Shown here piece by piece: positions 45,354 to 54,178 of a DNA stretch of 64,000 bases (position 1 is its first letter; each line of letters opens with the position of its first letter). This DNA is from an uncultured Pseudomonadota bacterium (GTDB lineage Bacteria > Pseudomonadota > Gammaproteobacteria > Methylococcales > Methylomonadaceae). The notes under the pieces are model-generated. The model was not told the DNA's origin, searched no databases, and worked only from the letters and a program-made list of their open reading frames with translations. The DNA lies in assembly GCA_903918375.1 (NCBI GenBank), contig CAIXED010000022.1, positions 1 to 64,000 of the forward strand, given 5' to 3'. The translations under genes and the position numbers were made by a program.

Positions 45354-46542
45354 GATGCGGGTAGGGATTTGAGTTCATCAGCAGCGATAGTTCGCTATCT
45401 TTGAGTCTGGTCGAACTGCGCGAATGGCGATGTTCAAAAGCTTGATACATCAATTTTTCAGCATCTGCCAATTCCAAATCTTCAGGCACTCGTTGTCCCG
45501 ATGCCAAATAAAATAATTTGAGTTTATGACGCAACAGCACTTCCAAGGCGTTGCTGATAGTCACTGCTTCGTCAAGTTTGGTTAATATGCAACCTGCTAG
45601 GCCAGAGCCTTGGTAAGCCTCAACGATTTCGTTGAGTGTATCGATTGAACTGGTCGCATTTAAACATAGCAGCCGTTTAATCGGCTTGTTAGCGATTGAT
45701 AACAGGGCGAGTTGTTCGCTAATCATCTGGTCACGCTGACTCATGCCAACCGTGTCAATTAAGATGCTGTGCTTATCGGTTAATGAATCTAAAGTGAGCG
45801 CTAATTCGTTTTGGTCGCGGACTGCGTGGACGGAAACGCCGAGAATTTTGCCATAAATACGCACTTGTTCAGGTGCGCCTATCCGGTAACTGTCGGTATT
45901 GATTAAAGCCAGTTGATTCGCACCGTGGCGTAAAACAAAACGGGCGGCAAGTTTGGCGGTTGTGGTGGTCTTTCCAACCCCAGTTGGGCCGACCAAAGCA
46001 TAAATTCCACCTTGATCAAGCATTTCTTGTTCGGTATTAACGGTGATTAGATTGTGTAATAAAACCGCTTTGGCCCATTGTAGGCAAGTGTCTATATCCG
46101 CTGGTAAATCCGCTGGAATATTGGCCGCCATATACCTTGCCAAACTAGCGCTAAAGCCTAAAGCCAATAGTTCCGCAAAAATAAGTGCTTGATTGCCATG
46201 ATGTGGTTTTTGCTCATGATTAGTCGCCGTATCATCCAGTCGATTGGCGAGAAAATTTCGCATTTCGCGTAGTTCTTCCAGCAAGTTTTTAACAACTGGA
46301 TCAGGATTTGTCGATGCCGATAGATTGCTAATCGATGTCTGTGTTGGTTGTGACGCCAGACTCGTCGCTGGTTTTTCCGATTCATCAATGACTTGGGTTA
46401 AGTCATCTTCCAGAGAAGCCAGAATTTCAAAGCCGTTCATGACATGACGATTTGACAGGATAATCGCTTCCGGTCCTAGTGACTCACGGACTTGGGACAA
46501 TGCTTCGCTGACAGAGGGGGCGAAAAAGCGTTTAATTTTCAT
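45343..46542 (-). CDS. flhF: Flagellar placement GTPase FlhF
   Basis: 399 residues. N-terminal B domain starting MKIKRFFAPSVSEALSQVRESLGPEAIIL, a low-complexity linker, then the SRP-type NG GTPase: P-loop GPTGVGKTTT (about 185-194), DSYRIGAPEQ, ILIDTVGMSQRD and LTKLDEA. Recruits FliF to the pole where the flagellum is built. Overlaps flhA (ATGA) and flhG. GTPase motifs are complete, in contrast to its partner FlhG. Confidence 0.94.
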   Translation of the reverse strand: MKIKRFFAPSVSEALSQVRESLGPEAIILSNRHVMNGFEILASLEDDLTQVIDESEKPATSLASQPTQTSISNLSASTNPDPVVKNLLEELREMRNFLANRLDDTATNHEQKPHHGNQALIFAELLALGFSASLARYMAANIPADLPADIDTCLQWAKAVLLHNLITVNTEQEMLDQGGIYALVGPTGVGKTTTTAKLAARFVLRHGANQLALINTDSYRIGAPEQVRIYGKILGVSVHAVRDQNELALTLDSLTDKHSILIDTVGMSQRDQMISEQLALLSIANKPIKRLLCLNATSSIDTLNEIVEAYQGSGLAGCILTKLDEAVTISNALEVLLRHKLKLFYLASGQRVPEDLELADAEKLMYQAFEHRHSRSSTRLKDSELSLLMNSNPYPHHVS

Positions 46543-48611
46543 GCGAATGCGCCAACCAGATTAGTGACTTTGATTGAATAAGTGTTGGGTAACTCGGCGT
46601 GAGAGATGACTTTTAATTGCGGCAGGTTTTTACGCAAAAATCGAGCCAGCATAAATCGCAAAGGTGAGGGCACTAGCAGTACGGGGGCAAAACCCAGTTG
46701 TTCTTGTTTTTGAGTAGCCAGCGCGGTTTGTGAAGCCAGTGTTTCAGCTAAGCCCGGTTCAATGCCTTCACCTTCCACACCACTTGATTGAATTCCTTGT
46801 AGCAGTAATTGTTCTAAACGGTTTTCCAGTGTCATCACTGGTAATTCACGTTCACTTGGGAAGATCTGCTGCACGATAGCTCGACCCAAAGCGATACGAA
46901 CCATGGTTGTTAATAATGTCGCATCCTGGGTTTGTGGGGCGTATTCAGCAACGGTTTCAATAATGGTGTTCATATCGCGAATATGAACTTCTTCAATTAG
47001 CAAGTTTTGTAATACTTTTTGGAAAATTGATAAGGGTAGTAATTTGGGAATCAGCTCTTCAATCAGTTTTGGCGCTTGTTTAGCTAAATGATCGAGTAAA
47101 GCTTGCAATTCTTGGCGACCTAATAAATCGGCAGCGTGAGTAATCATTAAGTGATTGAGATGAGTGGCAATCACCGTACTCGCATTGACCACCGTATAAC
47201 CCATCGCTTGAGCTTGTTCATTCAATTGGCTATCAATCCAAATAGCCGGTAAACCAAAGGCAGGATCAGTGACTTCGATGCCCGGTAAAGGGCCTGTCAC
47301 CATGCCTGGATTAATCGCAAGTAATTGCCCAGGATGTGATTCGCCAGCGCCAATTTCTACGCCTTTCAGGCTAATTCGATAGGCTGACGGTTTTAGTTCT
47401 AAGTTGTCATTAATATGCACCGCTGGTGGTAAAAAGCCTATTTCTTGGGCAAATTTCCGTCGCACACCTTTGATTCGGCGAAGTAATTCACCGTCTTGAA
47501 CTTGGTCCACCAAAGTAATGAGCCGATAGCCAACTTCAAGGCCTAATGCCTGAATGGGTGAAACATCTTGCCAAGTCACTTCTTCCATTTCTGGCGCAAC
47601 AATATTGGGCGTAATCATTTCAACCAAGGATTCATCTTGTTTTTTGCGTTGGTAGTTATAAGCCAAGCCCGCAATAATCGATGCTAGTAACCAAAACGCA
47701 ATATGAGGCATGCCCGGTATCATGCCAAGACCGCCAACAATGCCGGCAGTGATGTATAGGATTTGTGATTTCATCAGTAACTGGGTAACCATTTGGCTGC
47801 CAAGGTCTTGATCACTGGCAACCCTTGATACCACTGCACCCGCAGCAACCGAAATTAGCAGTGAAGGAATTTGGGCAACCAAACCATCACCAATTGCCAG
47901 TAATGTGTAAGTCTCAAGGGCTTTATTAAAGTCCAATTCATGCTGAACCATGCCGACGATTAGGCCGCCGATCATATTGACAATAACAATAATGATGCCT
48001 GAAACCGCGTCACCTCTGACATATTTACTAGCGCCATCCATTGCGCCATAAAACTCGGCTTCTTGAGAAACTTGTTTACGGCGTAGTTTGGCTTCTTCTT
48101 CGCCAATTAGTCCTGAGTTAAGGTCGGCATCAATTGCCATTTGCTTGCCTGGCATTGCATCTAAGGCAAAACGTGCACCAACTTCGGCAATACGTCCAGC
48201 GCCTTTGGTAACCACAACGAAATTGATAATGGTCAGAATGATGAAAACAACACCACCTACCAGATAATTACCACCGATTAAAAAGTGCCCAAACGCTTCA
48301 ATTACTTTTCCTGCCGCATCGGGTCCATTGTGGCCTTCAGTCAGTACGATACGGGTTGAAGCGACGTTAAGCGAGAGTCTGAGCATGGTAGTGATCAGCA
48401 ATACTGCTGGAAACACCATGAAATCCAAGGGATTGATGGTGTACAGCGCTGTTAATAAAACGATGATTGATAATGAAAGATTGAAACTAAAAAAAATATC
48501 CAACGCGAACGAAGGAATAGGCAAAACCATCAGTGCCAACATCATTATCACTAGGATAGGCGCTGCTAAGGTTTTACCGTTTAGTTTTTGCGGCCAAAAG
48601 GCAAAATTCAT
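46539..48611 (-). CDS. flhA: Flagellar export protein FlhA
   Basis: 690 residues. N-terminal eight-helix membrane part with the FHIPEP signature region (LRLSLNVASTRIVLTEG, GAGRIAEVGARFALDAMPGKQMAID), then the cytoplasmic ring domain (LGLEVGYRLITLVD). Forms the nonameric export ring that takes substrates from chaperones. Starts one base inside the flhB stop. Confidence 0.96.
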   Translation of the reverse strand: MNFAFWPQKLNGKTLAAPILVIMMLALMVLPIPSFALDIFFSFNLSLSIIVLLTALYTINPLDFMVFPAVLLITTMLRLSLNVASTRIVLTEGHNGPDAAGKVIEAFGHFLIGGNYLVGGVVFIILTIINFVVVTKGAGRIAEVGARFALDAMPGKQMAIDADLNSGLIGEEEAKLRRKQVSQEAEFYGAMDGASKYVRGDAVSGIIIVIVNMIGGLIVGMVQHELDFNKALETYTLLAIGDGLVAQIPSLLISVAAGAVVSRVASDQDLGSQMVTQLLMKSQILYITAGIVGGLGMIPGMPHIAFWLLASIIAGLAYNYQRKKQDESLVEMITPNIVAPEMEEVTWQDVSPIQALGLEVGYRLITLVDQVQDGELLRRIKGVRRKFAQEIGFLPPAVHINDNLELKPSAYRISLKGVEIGAGESHPGQLLAINPGMVTGPLPGIEVTDPAFGLPAIWIDSQLNEQAQAMGYTVVNASTVIATHLNHLMITHAADLLGRQELQALLDHLAKQAPKLIEELIPKLLPLSIFQKVLQNLLIEEVHIRDMNTIIETVAEYAPQTQDATLLTTMVRIALGRAIVQQIFPSERELPVMTLENRLEQLLLQGIQSSGVEGEGIEPGLAETLASQTALATQKQEQLGFAPVLLVPSPLRFMLARFLRKNLPQLKVISHAELPNTYSIKVTNLVGAFA

Positions 48612-49759
48612 CAGTGATTACCTGTGTTCGATAAAGGATCAAAATCAGCGGGAATATCAATATAGTCAGGTATCAGAGGTTCAATACCGCCGTATTTTTG
48701 CCAATCTCTAAGCTGGAACACATAGGCCAGGATTTGTGCGACAGCGGTATAAAGTTGACTGGGAATTTCATCGCCAATTTCGCTGTGGTGATATAAGGCT
48801 CTCGCTAACGGTGGTGCTTCCATTAAAACCACTTTATGTTCTAAAGCCAGTTCTCTAATTTTTAAGGCGATTTGATCCATGCCTTTAGCAACTATCAATG
48901 GGGCATGATTGGCATTTTCAGGGTATTTCAGCGCAACTGCGTAATGAGTTGGATTGGTAATCACAACGTCGGCCTTGGGAATTTGGCTCATCATTCTGCG
49001 TCTAGCCATCTCACGTTGTATGGAGCGGATTTTGGCTTTTGTTTCAGGATTGCCTTCTGATTCTTTGGCTTCGTCACGCAAATCTTGGCGAGACATTTTT
49101 AGCTTTTGCGCGTAGTGATACATTTGGTAAGGCGCGTCTATAAAAGCAATAATCGCTAACGCTAAGGCCATAAAGGTAAAGCAAACTAAAAGTATCTGGC
49201 CTTGGTGAGCACTGGCAACGGTTAACGGTTCTGAGGCTAAAGCAAAAATGGCGTCGGTGTGGGACATGATCACTAACCATGAAACATAACCGACTAATAA
49301 TGTTTTGATAATAGACTTGAGTAACTCAACAAGTGCATGTTTTGAAAACATGTTCGACAGGCCATTAGCAGGGTTGAGCTTGCCAAAATTGGGAATAAAC
49401 ACTTTATTCGAAAACAACCAGCCACCAATTAGGGCAGGTGAGATTAATGCTGACAGTATTACTAACCCCACCAATGGCAATAAACTGAGTATCAAATTAA
49501 ACGAATCCAGCGCCAAACTGTTATCAACTAGTGGGGCATCAACTTGATTTATTACCTCGAATACTAATGCGTTAGCTAACAAAGCTTTCAGTTGTTGAAC
49601 CATAGACTCGCCATTTATCCATAAGCTCATCGCAGCCGCTATCAACACTGAAAAAGTGGCCAGTTCTTTCGAGCGAGGGACATCACCTTCTTCTCGAGCT
49701 TTTTCGAGTCGTCTAGGTGAGGCTTGTTCGGTTTTTTCCAGATCGCTTTCTTCTGCCAT
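48611..49759 (-). CDS. flhB: Flagellar export switch protein FlhB
   Basis: 382 residues. N-terminal EKTEQASPRRLEKAREEGDVPRSKEL, four membrane helices, and the autocleavage motif NPTH in DVVITNPTHYAVALKYP near residue 269. The C-terminal domain switches export from rod/hook to filament substrates. First gene of the flhB-flhA-flhF-flhG-fliA-motCD run; divergent from flgA. Confidence 0.96.
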   Translation of the reverse strand: MAEESDLEKTEQASPRRLEKAREEGDVPRSKELATFSVLIAAAMSLWINGESMVQQLKALLANALVFEVINQVDAPLVDNSLALDSFNLILSLLPLVGLVILSALISPALIGGWLFSNKVFIPNFGKLNPANGLSNMFSKHALVELLKSIIKTLLVGYVSWLVIMSHTDAIFALASEPLTVASAHQGQILLVCFTFMALALAIIAFIDAPYQMYHYAQKLKMSRQDLRDEAKESEGNPETKAKIRSIQREMARRRMMSQIPKADVVITNPTHYAVALKYPENANHAPLIVAKGMDQIALKIRELALEHKVVLMEAPPLARALYHHSEIGDEIPSQLYTAVAQILAYVFQLRDWQKYGGIEPLIPDYIDIPADFDPLSNTGNH

Positions 49760-49960
49760 TAGCTCGTTTGATCGCTTTTATCGGGGCTTGGTAATCATAA
49801 TAACCCAATCGCTAATTGTTTTTGTAAAAAAATGTAAAAGTTGTGGATAGCTTGGTATATTTAGACGGGTTTACTTGAGCAGTTTGATAGCGCTCTAGTG
49901 TTAAGCGAAAAGCAAAAATTATTTTAGCGTTGCGCTGTAAGTATGAGTTTAGGATGGGGT

Positions 49961-50644
49961 ATGGCTAAGTTTTTGATTACGTTTGTATTATTATTTTTTG
50001 GTGCTGATTCAATAGCCAGCGTCGGAGAGAACAAGCAATTTCTGATCCAAGAGGCTAGCCATTATTTAAGGTCACTGCCTGATATCAACAATGATTCGCA
50101 AATCAAAATAGCGATTCCGCATCTCGGAACAACAAACCATGGTTGTCAGGATTTGAAGTTTTCCGTAATCAGCAGAAATCATCAAAGTGGTTATTTCAAG
50201 CTAGGGGTTTTATGCCGTGATTCCGAGTCGTGGCATTCTACTTTCAATGCTTACGTCATCAATCCCAGAAACTATTTTCTTGCTGCTCATACTTTAGATG
50301 AAGGGCAAATTATTAAGGATTCGGATATTAGTGTGTTGCATGATTTTAAGGCTGCCACACCAACAGCCATCGTTAGCAAAAAACAACAAATTTTGGGATA
50401 TACGGTTGCTAGGCCCATAGAAAAAGGCAAAGTATTTCAAAGAGCTGACTTGAAACTAACTAAAAACTTAGCAAGAGGACAAACGATAAAAATTATCAGC
50501 CGTGGTAATGGGTTTTTAATCAGTAATCAGGGAACCTTATTAAATAGTCCTAGAAACGGACAATCTGCAAGGGTTGAAACGGCTTCTAAACAGGTGTTGA
50601 CTGGAATTGTCGAAGGGGCTGTCGTTGTTGAAATTGTGAATTAA
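49961..50644 (+). CDS. flgA: Flagellar P-ring assembly chaperone FlgA
   Basis: 227 residues from ATG at 49961 (AGGA six bases before it); an ATG six codons earlier has no good site. Signal peptide to about SIAS. SAF-type domain: NYFLAAHTLDEGQIIKDSDI, GYTVARPIEKGKVFQRADL, and the C-terminal GQSARVETASKQVLTGIVEGAVVVEI. Periplasmic chaperone for FlgI. Confidence 0.93.
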   Translation: MAKFLITFVLLFFGADSIASVGENKQFLIQEASHYLRSLPDINNDSQIKIAIPHLGTTNHGCQDLKFSVISRNHQSGYFKLGVLCRDSESWHSTFNAYVINPRNYFLAAHTLDEGQIIKDSDISVLHDFKAATPTAIVSKKQQILGYTVARPIEKGKVFQRADLKLTKNLARGQTIKIISRGNGFLISNQGTLLNSPRNGQSARVETASKQVLTGIVEGAVVVEIVN

Positions 50645-50657
50645 TGTTAAAAAAGGC

Positions 50658-50684
50658 TAAAGTTTTCACCGCCATGGTCGTTAA
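50658..50684 (+). promoter_or_regulatory. Sigma-28 (FliA) promoter of flgMN
   Basis: TAAAGTTT (perfect -35), 11 bases, GTCGTTAA (6/8 to GCCGATAA), 44 bases before the flgM start. Lets FlgM be made as a late gene, giving the known feedback on FliA. Confidence 0.8.
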
Positions 50685-50728
50685 CTAAGATAAGAAACTG
50701 ATGACACCAACCTAAAGTAGGTAACAAC

Positions 50729-51034
50729 ATGAAAATTGACAGCTCGTTTAATAATGCAAATCTGCCGATTAGCAATAAATCTGTAAATCGAGTGAGTCAA
50801 TCTTCTGAGAACATTGGCGCTAATGTTTCAGCGAGTAGCAATGTTCAGTTATCGGAGTATTTGCAATTACATGAAGCTAAAGCAGCTTCAATCGTTACAT
50901 TCAATAGCGAAAAAGTTGAGCAAATAAAAGCGGCTATCGCAGATGGTCGATATCAGGTTAACCCTGAGGCAATTGCTGAAACCCTGATTGCGACAGCGCG
51001 TGAAATTTTGAAAACACAACAGCCTATTGCCTAG
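50729..51034 (+). CDS. flgM: Anti-sigma-28 factor FlgM
   Basis: 101 residues. A disordered, Ser/Asn-rich N-terminal half and a C-terminal helical part with FNSEKVEQIKAAIADGRYQVNPEAIAETLIATAREIL, the FlgM signature. Binds FliA until the hook is finished and FlgM is exported. AGGT lies upstream of the ATG. Confidence 0.94.
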   Translation: MKIDSSFNNANLPISNKSVNRVSQSSENIGANVSASSNVQLSEYLQLHEAKAASIVTFNSEKVEQIKAAIADGRYQVNPEAIAETLIATAREILKTQQPIA

Positions 51035-51037
51035 CCA

Positions 51038-51505
51038 ATGTCTGTAAACCTAGCGCTTTTAAATCAAAACTTAAAGATTGAAATTAGTCTGATGGAGCAA
51101 TTCCTTGGAGTTTTAATCAATGAACAGTCGGTGCTTCTATCAAACGACATCGATGGTTTAGAGCGCATATTACAAGTCAAATCTGAGTTATTAAACCAAT
51201 TGTCGGTTGCCAGTAATCATCGATTATCTGCTTTAGGTGAGGTGGGTTTACCGCAGCAAAACTCAAGCATGACGCTTCTAATGGCGCAATCCAGTAATCC
51301 AAGTATTGAACAATCTTGGCAACAACTGATTAATATTGGCACCCAAGCTGAAGAGATTAATAGAAATAACAGCCTGATTGTTAATCGACTTTTTGCCAAA
51401 AATCAAAACAGTCTTGCGTTTTTACAAGGTAAAGACGCAAATTTGATTTATGGCCCCGATGGGCATAACACCACGCATCTGACTTTACGGACTATAAAAG
51501 GTTAG
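51038..51505 (+). CDS. flgN: FlgK/FlgL export chaperone FlgN
   Basis: 155 residues, helical, with the pattern LMEQFLGVLINEQSVLLSNDIDGLERILQVKSELL at the N-terminus and the NRLFAKNQNSLAFLQG segment near the end that fits FlgN. Three bases after flgM, the canonical arrangement. Keeps FlgK and FlgL ready for export. Last flagellar gene in the window. Confidence 0.88.
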   Translation: MSVNLALLNQNLKIEISLMEQFLGVLINEQSVLLSNDIDGLERILQVKSELLNQLSVASNHRLSALGEVGLPQQNSSMTLLMAQSSNPSIEQSWQQLINIGTQAEEINRNNSLIVNRLFAKNQNSLAFLQGKDANLIYGPDGHNTTHLTLRTIKG

Positions 51506-51582
51506 ATATTAGGCCGTTTTTAATATCCTGATAGGTGGCTAGTTCGATACCAGCGCCCATTAATCTTTATCTAAAATGCCAA

Positions 51583-51815
51583 TTACGCCCTAGCGCACGC
51601 CCAAACATCCACTCGATTAACCCCCTGATTTTTTAAAGTAGCGGCCAATGCGGAAGCGGTTGAGCCGGTGGTGATGACGTCGTCAATAATCGCTAGATGT
51701 TGATAAATAAGTGGTTTTGTTACTACAAATGCCGTTCGCTACGGTTGGCGATATGTTCGGCGAGTAAATGATCAACTGGGCGGGCGTTTGGAATTTTTAG
51801 CTTCTAGGGTTAATC
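51583..51815 (-). pseudogene. Truncated comF copy
   Basis: The 3' end of comF is repeated here nearly base for base (51583 to about 51732 against 58705 to about 58854), including the stop codon and the phosphoribosyl-binding IIDDVITTGSTAS region. The match then jumps about 196 bp in the intact gene and continues, decaying, to about 51815 (NRAE/HIAN region). So an internal block and the 5' end are lost. Same orientation as the intact gene 7 kb away. Confidence 0.85.
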
Positions 51816-52133
51816 GGCTAAGAAATCGATGAGATAGGCTTCAAAAATAGCTAAAAACTGTGTCATATAACACAGTTTAATAAATTACTAAGTGATTCAA
51901 GAGCTTATCAGTAAAGGTGCGACAATTGGTCGCATTTTGTAAAAGTAAAAAACTGTATACCCTAAAAAAGAGCTCGTTGAGCTTCACTTTACAATCCAAA
52001 CTTGAATGGAACAGTTTTCTCCCCGAAAACCACAAGGATGTACTTATTCGCCCTACAGCCTGAGCCGATAGTCTTGAAACATGATTGATATGAAAGGCTG
52101 CCTGCCAGTCCAAAATAGTAGGAGCACAGTGAC
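51816..52133. other. Leader region of the FecI-like gene with inverted repeats
   Basis: No gene is convincing here. Two inverted repeats stand out: AAACTGTGT/ACACAGTTT at 51855-51878 (nine-base arms, six-base spacer), followed on the minus strand by TTTTT and so usable as a terminator for that strand, and TGCGAC/GTCGCA at 51918-51934, followed on the plus strand by TTTTG. No Fur-box-like sequence was recognised before the sigma-factor gene. Confidence 0.5.
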
Positions 52134-52574
52134 GTGTCAGAAACGGATTTAACTAACAATGAAGCTTTAACCCTACTTTATCGCGAGCATCATTCTTGGT
52201 TATTAAACTGGTTGAGAAAGCGCCTCGACTGCAGAATGCAGGCCGAAGATCATGCTCACGACACATTTATGCGGATTTTGGCGGCGCGTGATCCATACGC
52301 TATCGTTGAACCTCGCGCATACCTGACTACCATCGCCGCTTTACCAGAAGCGCTAGCACCGTCCCCCGAACAACACATCATTATTCTGGCAACCTTGCAA
52401 GAAATCGATGCCTTACTTGATCAACTACCGGCTAAAGTCCGTAGCGCCTTTTTGATGTCACAGCTCGATGGCCTGACTTATGTCGAAATTGGTCAACGCT
52501 TAGGGGTTTCGGATCGAATGGTCAAAAAATACATGGCAGGGGCAATGCTGCATTGTCTGACTGCCGAGCTTTAA
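52134..52574 (+). CDS. FecI-type ECF sigma factor with internal deletion
   Basis: 146 residues from GTG, with AGGAGC upstream; FecI-type factors usually have about 165-175. The start (LTLLYREHHSWLLNWLRKRL, AEDHAHDTFMRILAARD) and region 4 (LPAKVRSAFLMSQLDGLTYVEIGQRLGVSDRMVKKYM) fit the family. Between EPRAYLTTIA and ALPEALAPSPEQ the segment that normally carries the end of region 2 (the -10-reading helix) and a linker, some 20 residues, is missing without a frameshift. It may be inactive. Starts an iron-uptake module with fecR and a TonB receptor. Confidence 0.75.
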   Translation: MSETDLTNNEALTLLYREHHSWLLNWLRKRLDCRMQAEDHAHDTFMRILAARDPYAIVEPRAYLTTIAALPEALAPSPEQHIIILATLQEIDALLDQLPAKVRSAFLMSQLDGLTYVEIGQRLGVSDRMVKKYMAGAMLHCLTAEL

Positions 52575-52583
52575 GGTATTCAT

Positions 52584-53545
52584 TTGAACAATCATCGCTT
52601 AAAGATTAACCCCGCCGTATTAGCGCAAGCAGCCGAATGGTTCGCTGTTTTAGGTTCTGGCACAGCCTCCAGCGCCGAGCAACAGCAGTGGCAAACTTGG
52701 CTAGAAGCCCATCCTGATCACCGAGCGGCTTGGACTAGAGTCGAGTTTTTTACCAGCAAATTCGATCACTTACCCACTCATGCTGCTTCCGCTGCACTAA
52801 ACCAACCCGACCTTGAGCGCCCCGGACACTAAAAGCCTTAGCCGTATTGGGGGCGATTGGCTTGTCTAGCTGGCAAATCGCGCGAGGTCGATACCTACAA
52901 GATTGGATAGCCGATTATCAAACTGGATTAGGGGTAACCAAAACCATTACCTTGGCTGATGGCTCGAAAGTTACTTTAGATACCAATAGCGCCTTTAATC
53001 TCGAATACACACCAACACTACGCTGCTTGCAATTAGTCAGTGGCGAAATCTATATCGAAACCGCCCCCGACAACAGCGGTATACAGCGTCCCTTTGTCGT
53101 CGATAGCCAAGAAGGTCGTGTTCGTGCCTTGGGTACTCGTTTCAGCGTCAGACAATTATTGGGTAACAGCCAAGTGACGGTATTTGCCGATGCCGTTGAA
53201 ATTCAACCGAGTCAAGCCGGATTAAGCAAGTTAACCATTAAAGCAGGGCAAACAATCCAATTCAGCCCAGAGCGGATTGATAAAGTCGTGAACATCAGCG
53301 CCGACCGTCCAGCTTGGACACAAGGCATCTTGCTTGCCGACAACATGCCATTAAGCGAATTCCTACTCCAGCTCAATCGCTACCGACACGGCTATATCAG
53401 CTGCGACCCACAAATTGCCGATTTACGTATCGTCGGCTCGTTCCCGCTTAATGATACTGATCGTATTTTGGCAATGCTGGCCGAAACGCTACCAGTTAAA
53501 ATCTCGCAACCGCTGCCGCTTTGGGTGAAGGTATTGCCAGCTTAA
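52584..53545 (+). pseudogene. fecR-like anti-sigma gene, frameshifted
   Basis: Two frames that join into one FecR. The first (52584-52832) has the DUF4880 cytoplasmic domain (QAAEWFAVLGSGTASSAEQQQWQTWLEAHPDHRAAWTR) and stops at 82 residues. Continuing in another frame from about 52823, RTLKALAVLGAIGLSSWQ gives the missing membrane helix, followed by the periplasmic FecR domain (TLADGSKVTLDTNSAFNLEY, GEIYIETA, RALGTRFSVRQ) and a C-terminal STN-like end. The shift lies at a CCCC run (52820-52823), where two C too many or one base too few would explain it. Either a mutation, a sequencing error, or slippage. Confidence 0.8.
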
Positions 53546-53561
53546 TGGCAGTGATCCAGTC

Positions 53562-53753
53562 CCTGAGAACGATGGTAAACTTGGTGCTAAATTAAAAGTA
53601 AAGAGTAACTTAGCTGACTTTCCTGTGCTAGGCCAATCAGGAAAAGCCCCATGTACTCGACAGTTAATTCCACATGAAAGCTACCGGATAGTTTATGAGA
53701 TTCAACAAGAAACCTTATGGGTGTTGGCTTTGATTCATACTGCTCGGCATTAG
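53562..53753 (+). pseudogene. ParE/RelE toxin remnant
   Basis: No start codon, but the frame reads LADFPVLGQSGKAP, then RQLIPHESYRIVYEIQQETLWVLALIHTARH and a stop, the C-terminal half of a ParE/RelE-superfamily toxin. The N-terminal half is not found in any frame just upstream. Confidence 0.7.
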
Positions 53754-53899
53754 CCACCAATTTGTGATTAGCCTTTGGGTTGGCTTGCAAACCGATTTCG
53801 ATACTGAAAAAGCCAAAGATAATCTGGCTGATGTTTTATCTCGAATTCAGCGTTTTGAACCGACGGAAACGATAGCGGCATAGGTTAAAGATCATACAT
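53754..53899. other. Possible coding remnant
   Basis: In frame from 53764 the sequence reads VISLWVGLQTDFDTEKAKDN and ends IQRFEPTETIAA before a stop at 53881-53883. It has no start context and I do not recognise it; it may be the tail of a gene lost when toxin-antitoxin genes moved in. Confidence 0.3.
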
Positions 53900-54178
53900 T
53901 TACATGCTTGTGAAAAGCTGAGCATGGCTGCCGAGTCTAGTTAGATAAACTTGTTGCTCATCAACCCTATAAATCAACAACGTATCGCCACCTAAATGTA
54001 ATTCTCTAAAATCTTTCCATTCGCCTTGTAAAGCGTGATCTTTAGCCTCTGGCGGCAACACTTCGTTATTGATTAAGTTGGCAACGTATATAAACAACTT
54101 GGTTGCCTGTGTTTCCGTCAATCGGATGTTGCGCATATCCTTGATGAATGTCTTATGTCGCGAAAGAGTTTTCATCAA
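53900..54178 (-). CDS. YafQ-type toxin
   Basis: 92 residues of the RelE superfamily, YafQ branch: TLSRHKTFIKDMRNIR at the N-terminus, LPPEAKDHALQGEWKDFRELHLGGDTLLIYRVDEQQVYLTRLGSHAQLF. The HxL-GDTLLIYR block and C-terminal His match the ribosome-dependent mRNA interferase. Overlaps its antitoxin by four bases. Oriented against the iron-uptake genes around it. Confidence 0.85.
   Translation of the reverse strand: MMKTLSRHKTFIKDMRNIRLTETQATKLFIYVANLINNEVLPPEAKDHALQGEWKDFRELHLGGDTLLIYRVDEQQVYLTRLGSHAQLFTSM

Noticed and set aside
51877-52113. 78-residue minus-strand frame in the FecI leader region
   Set aside because: No ribosome-binding site, no recognisable domain, overlaps inverted repeats and reads against the neighbouring genes; likely chance.
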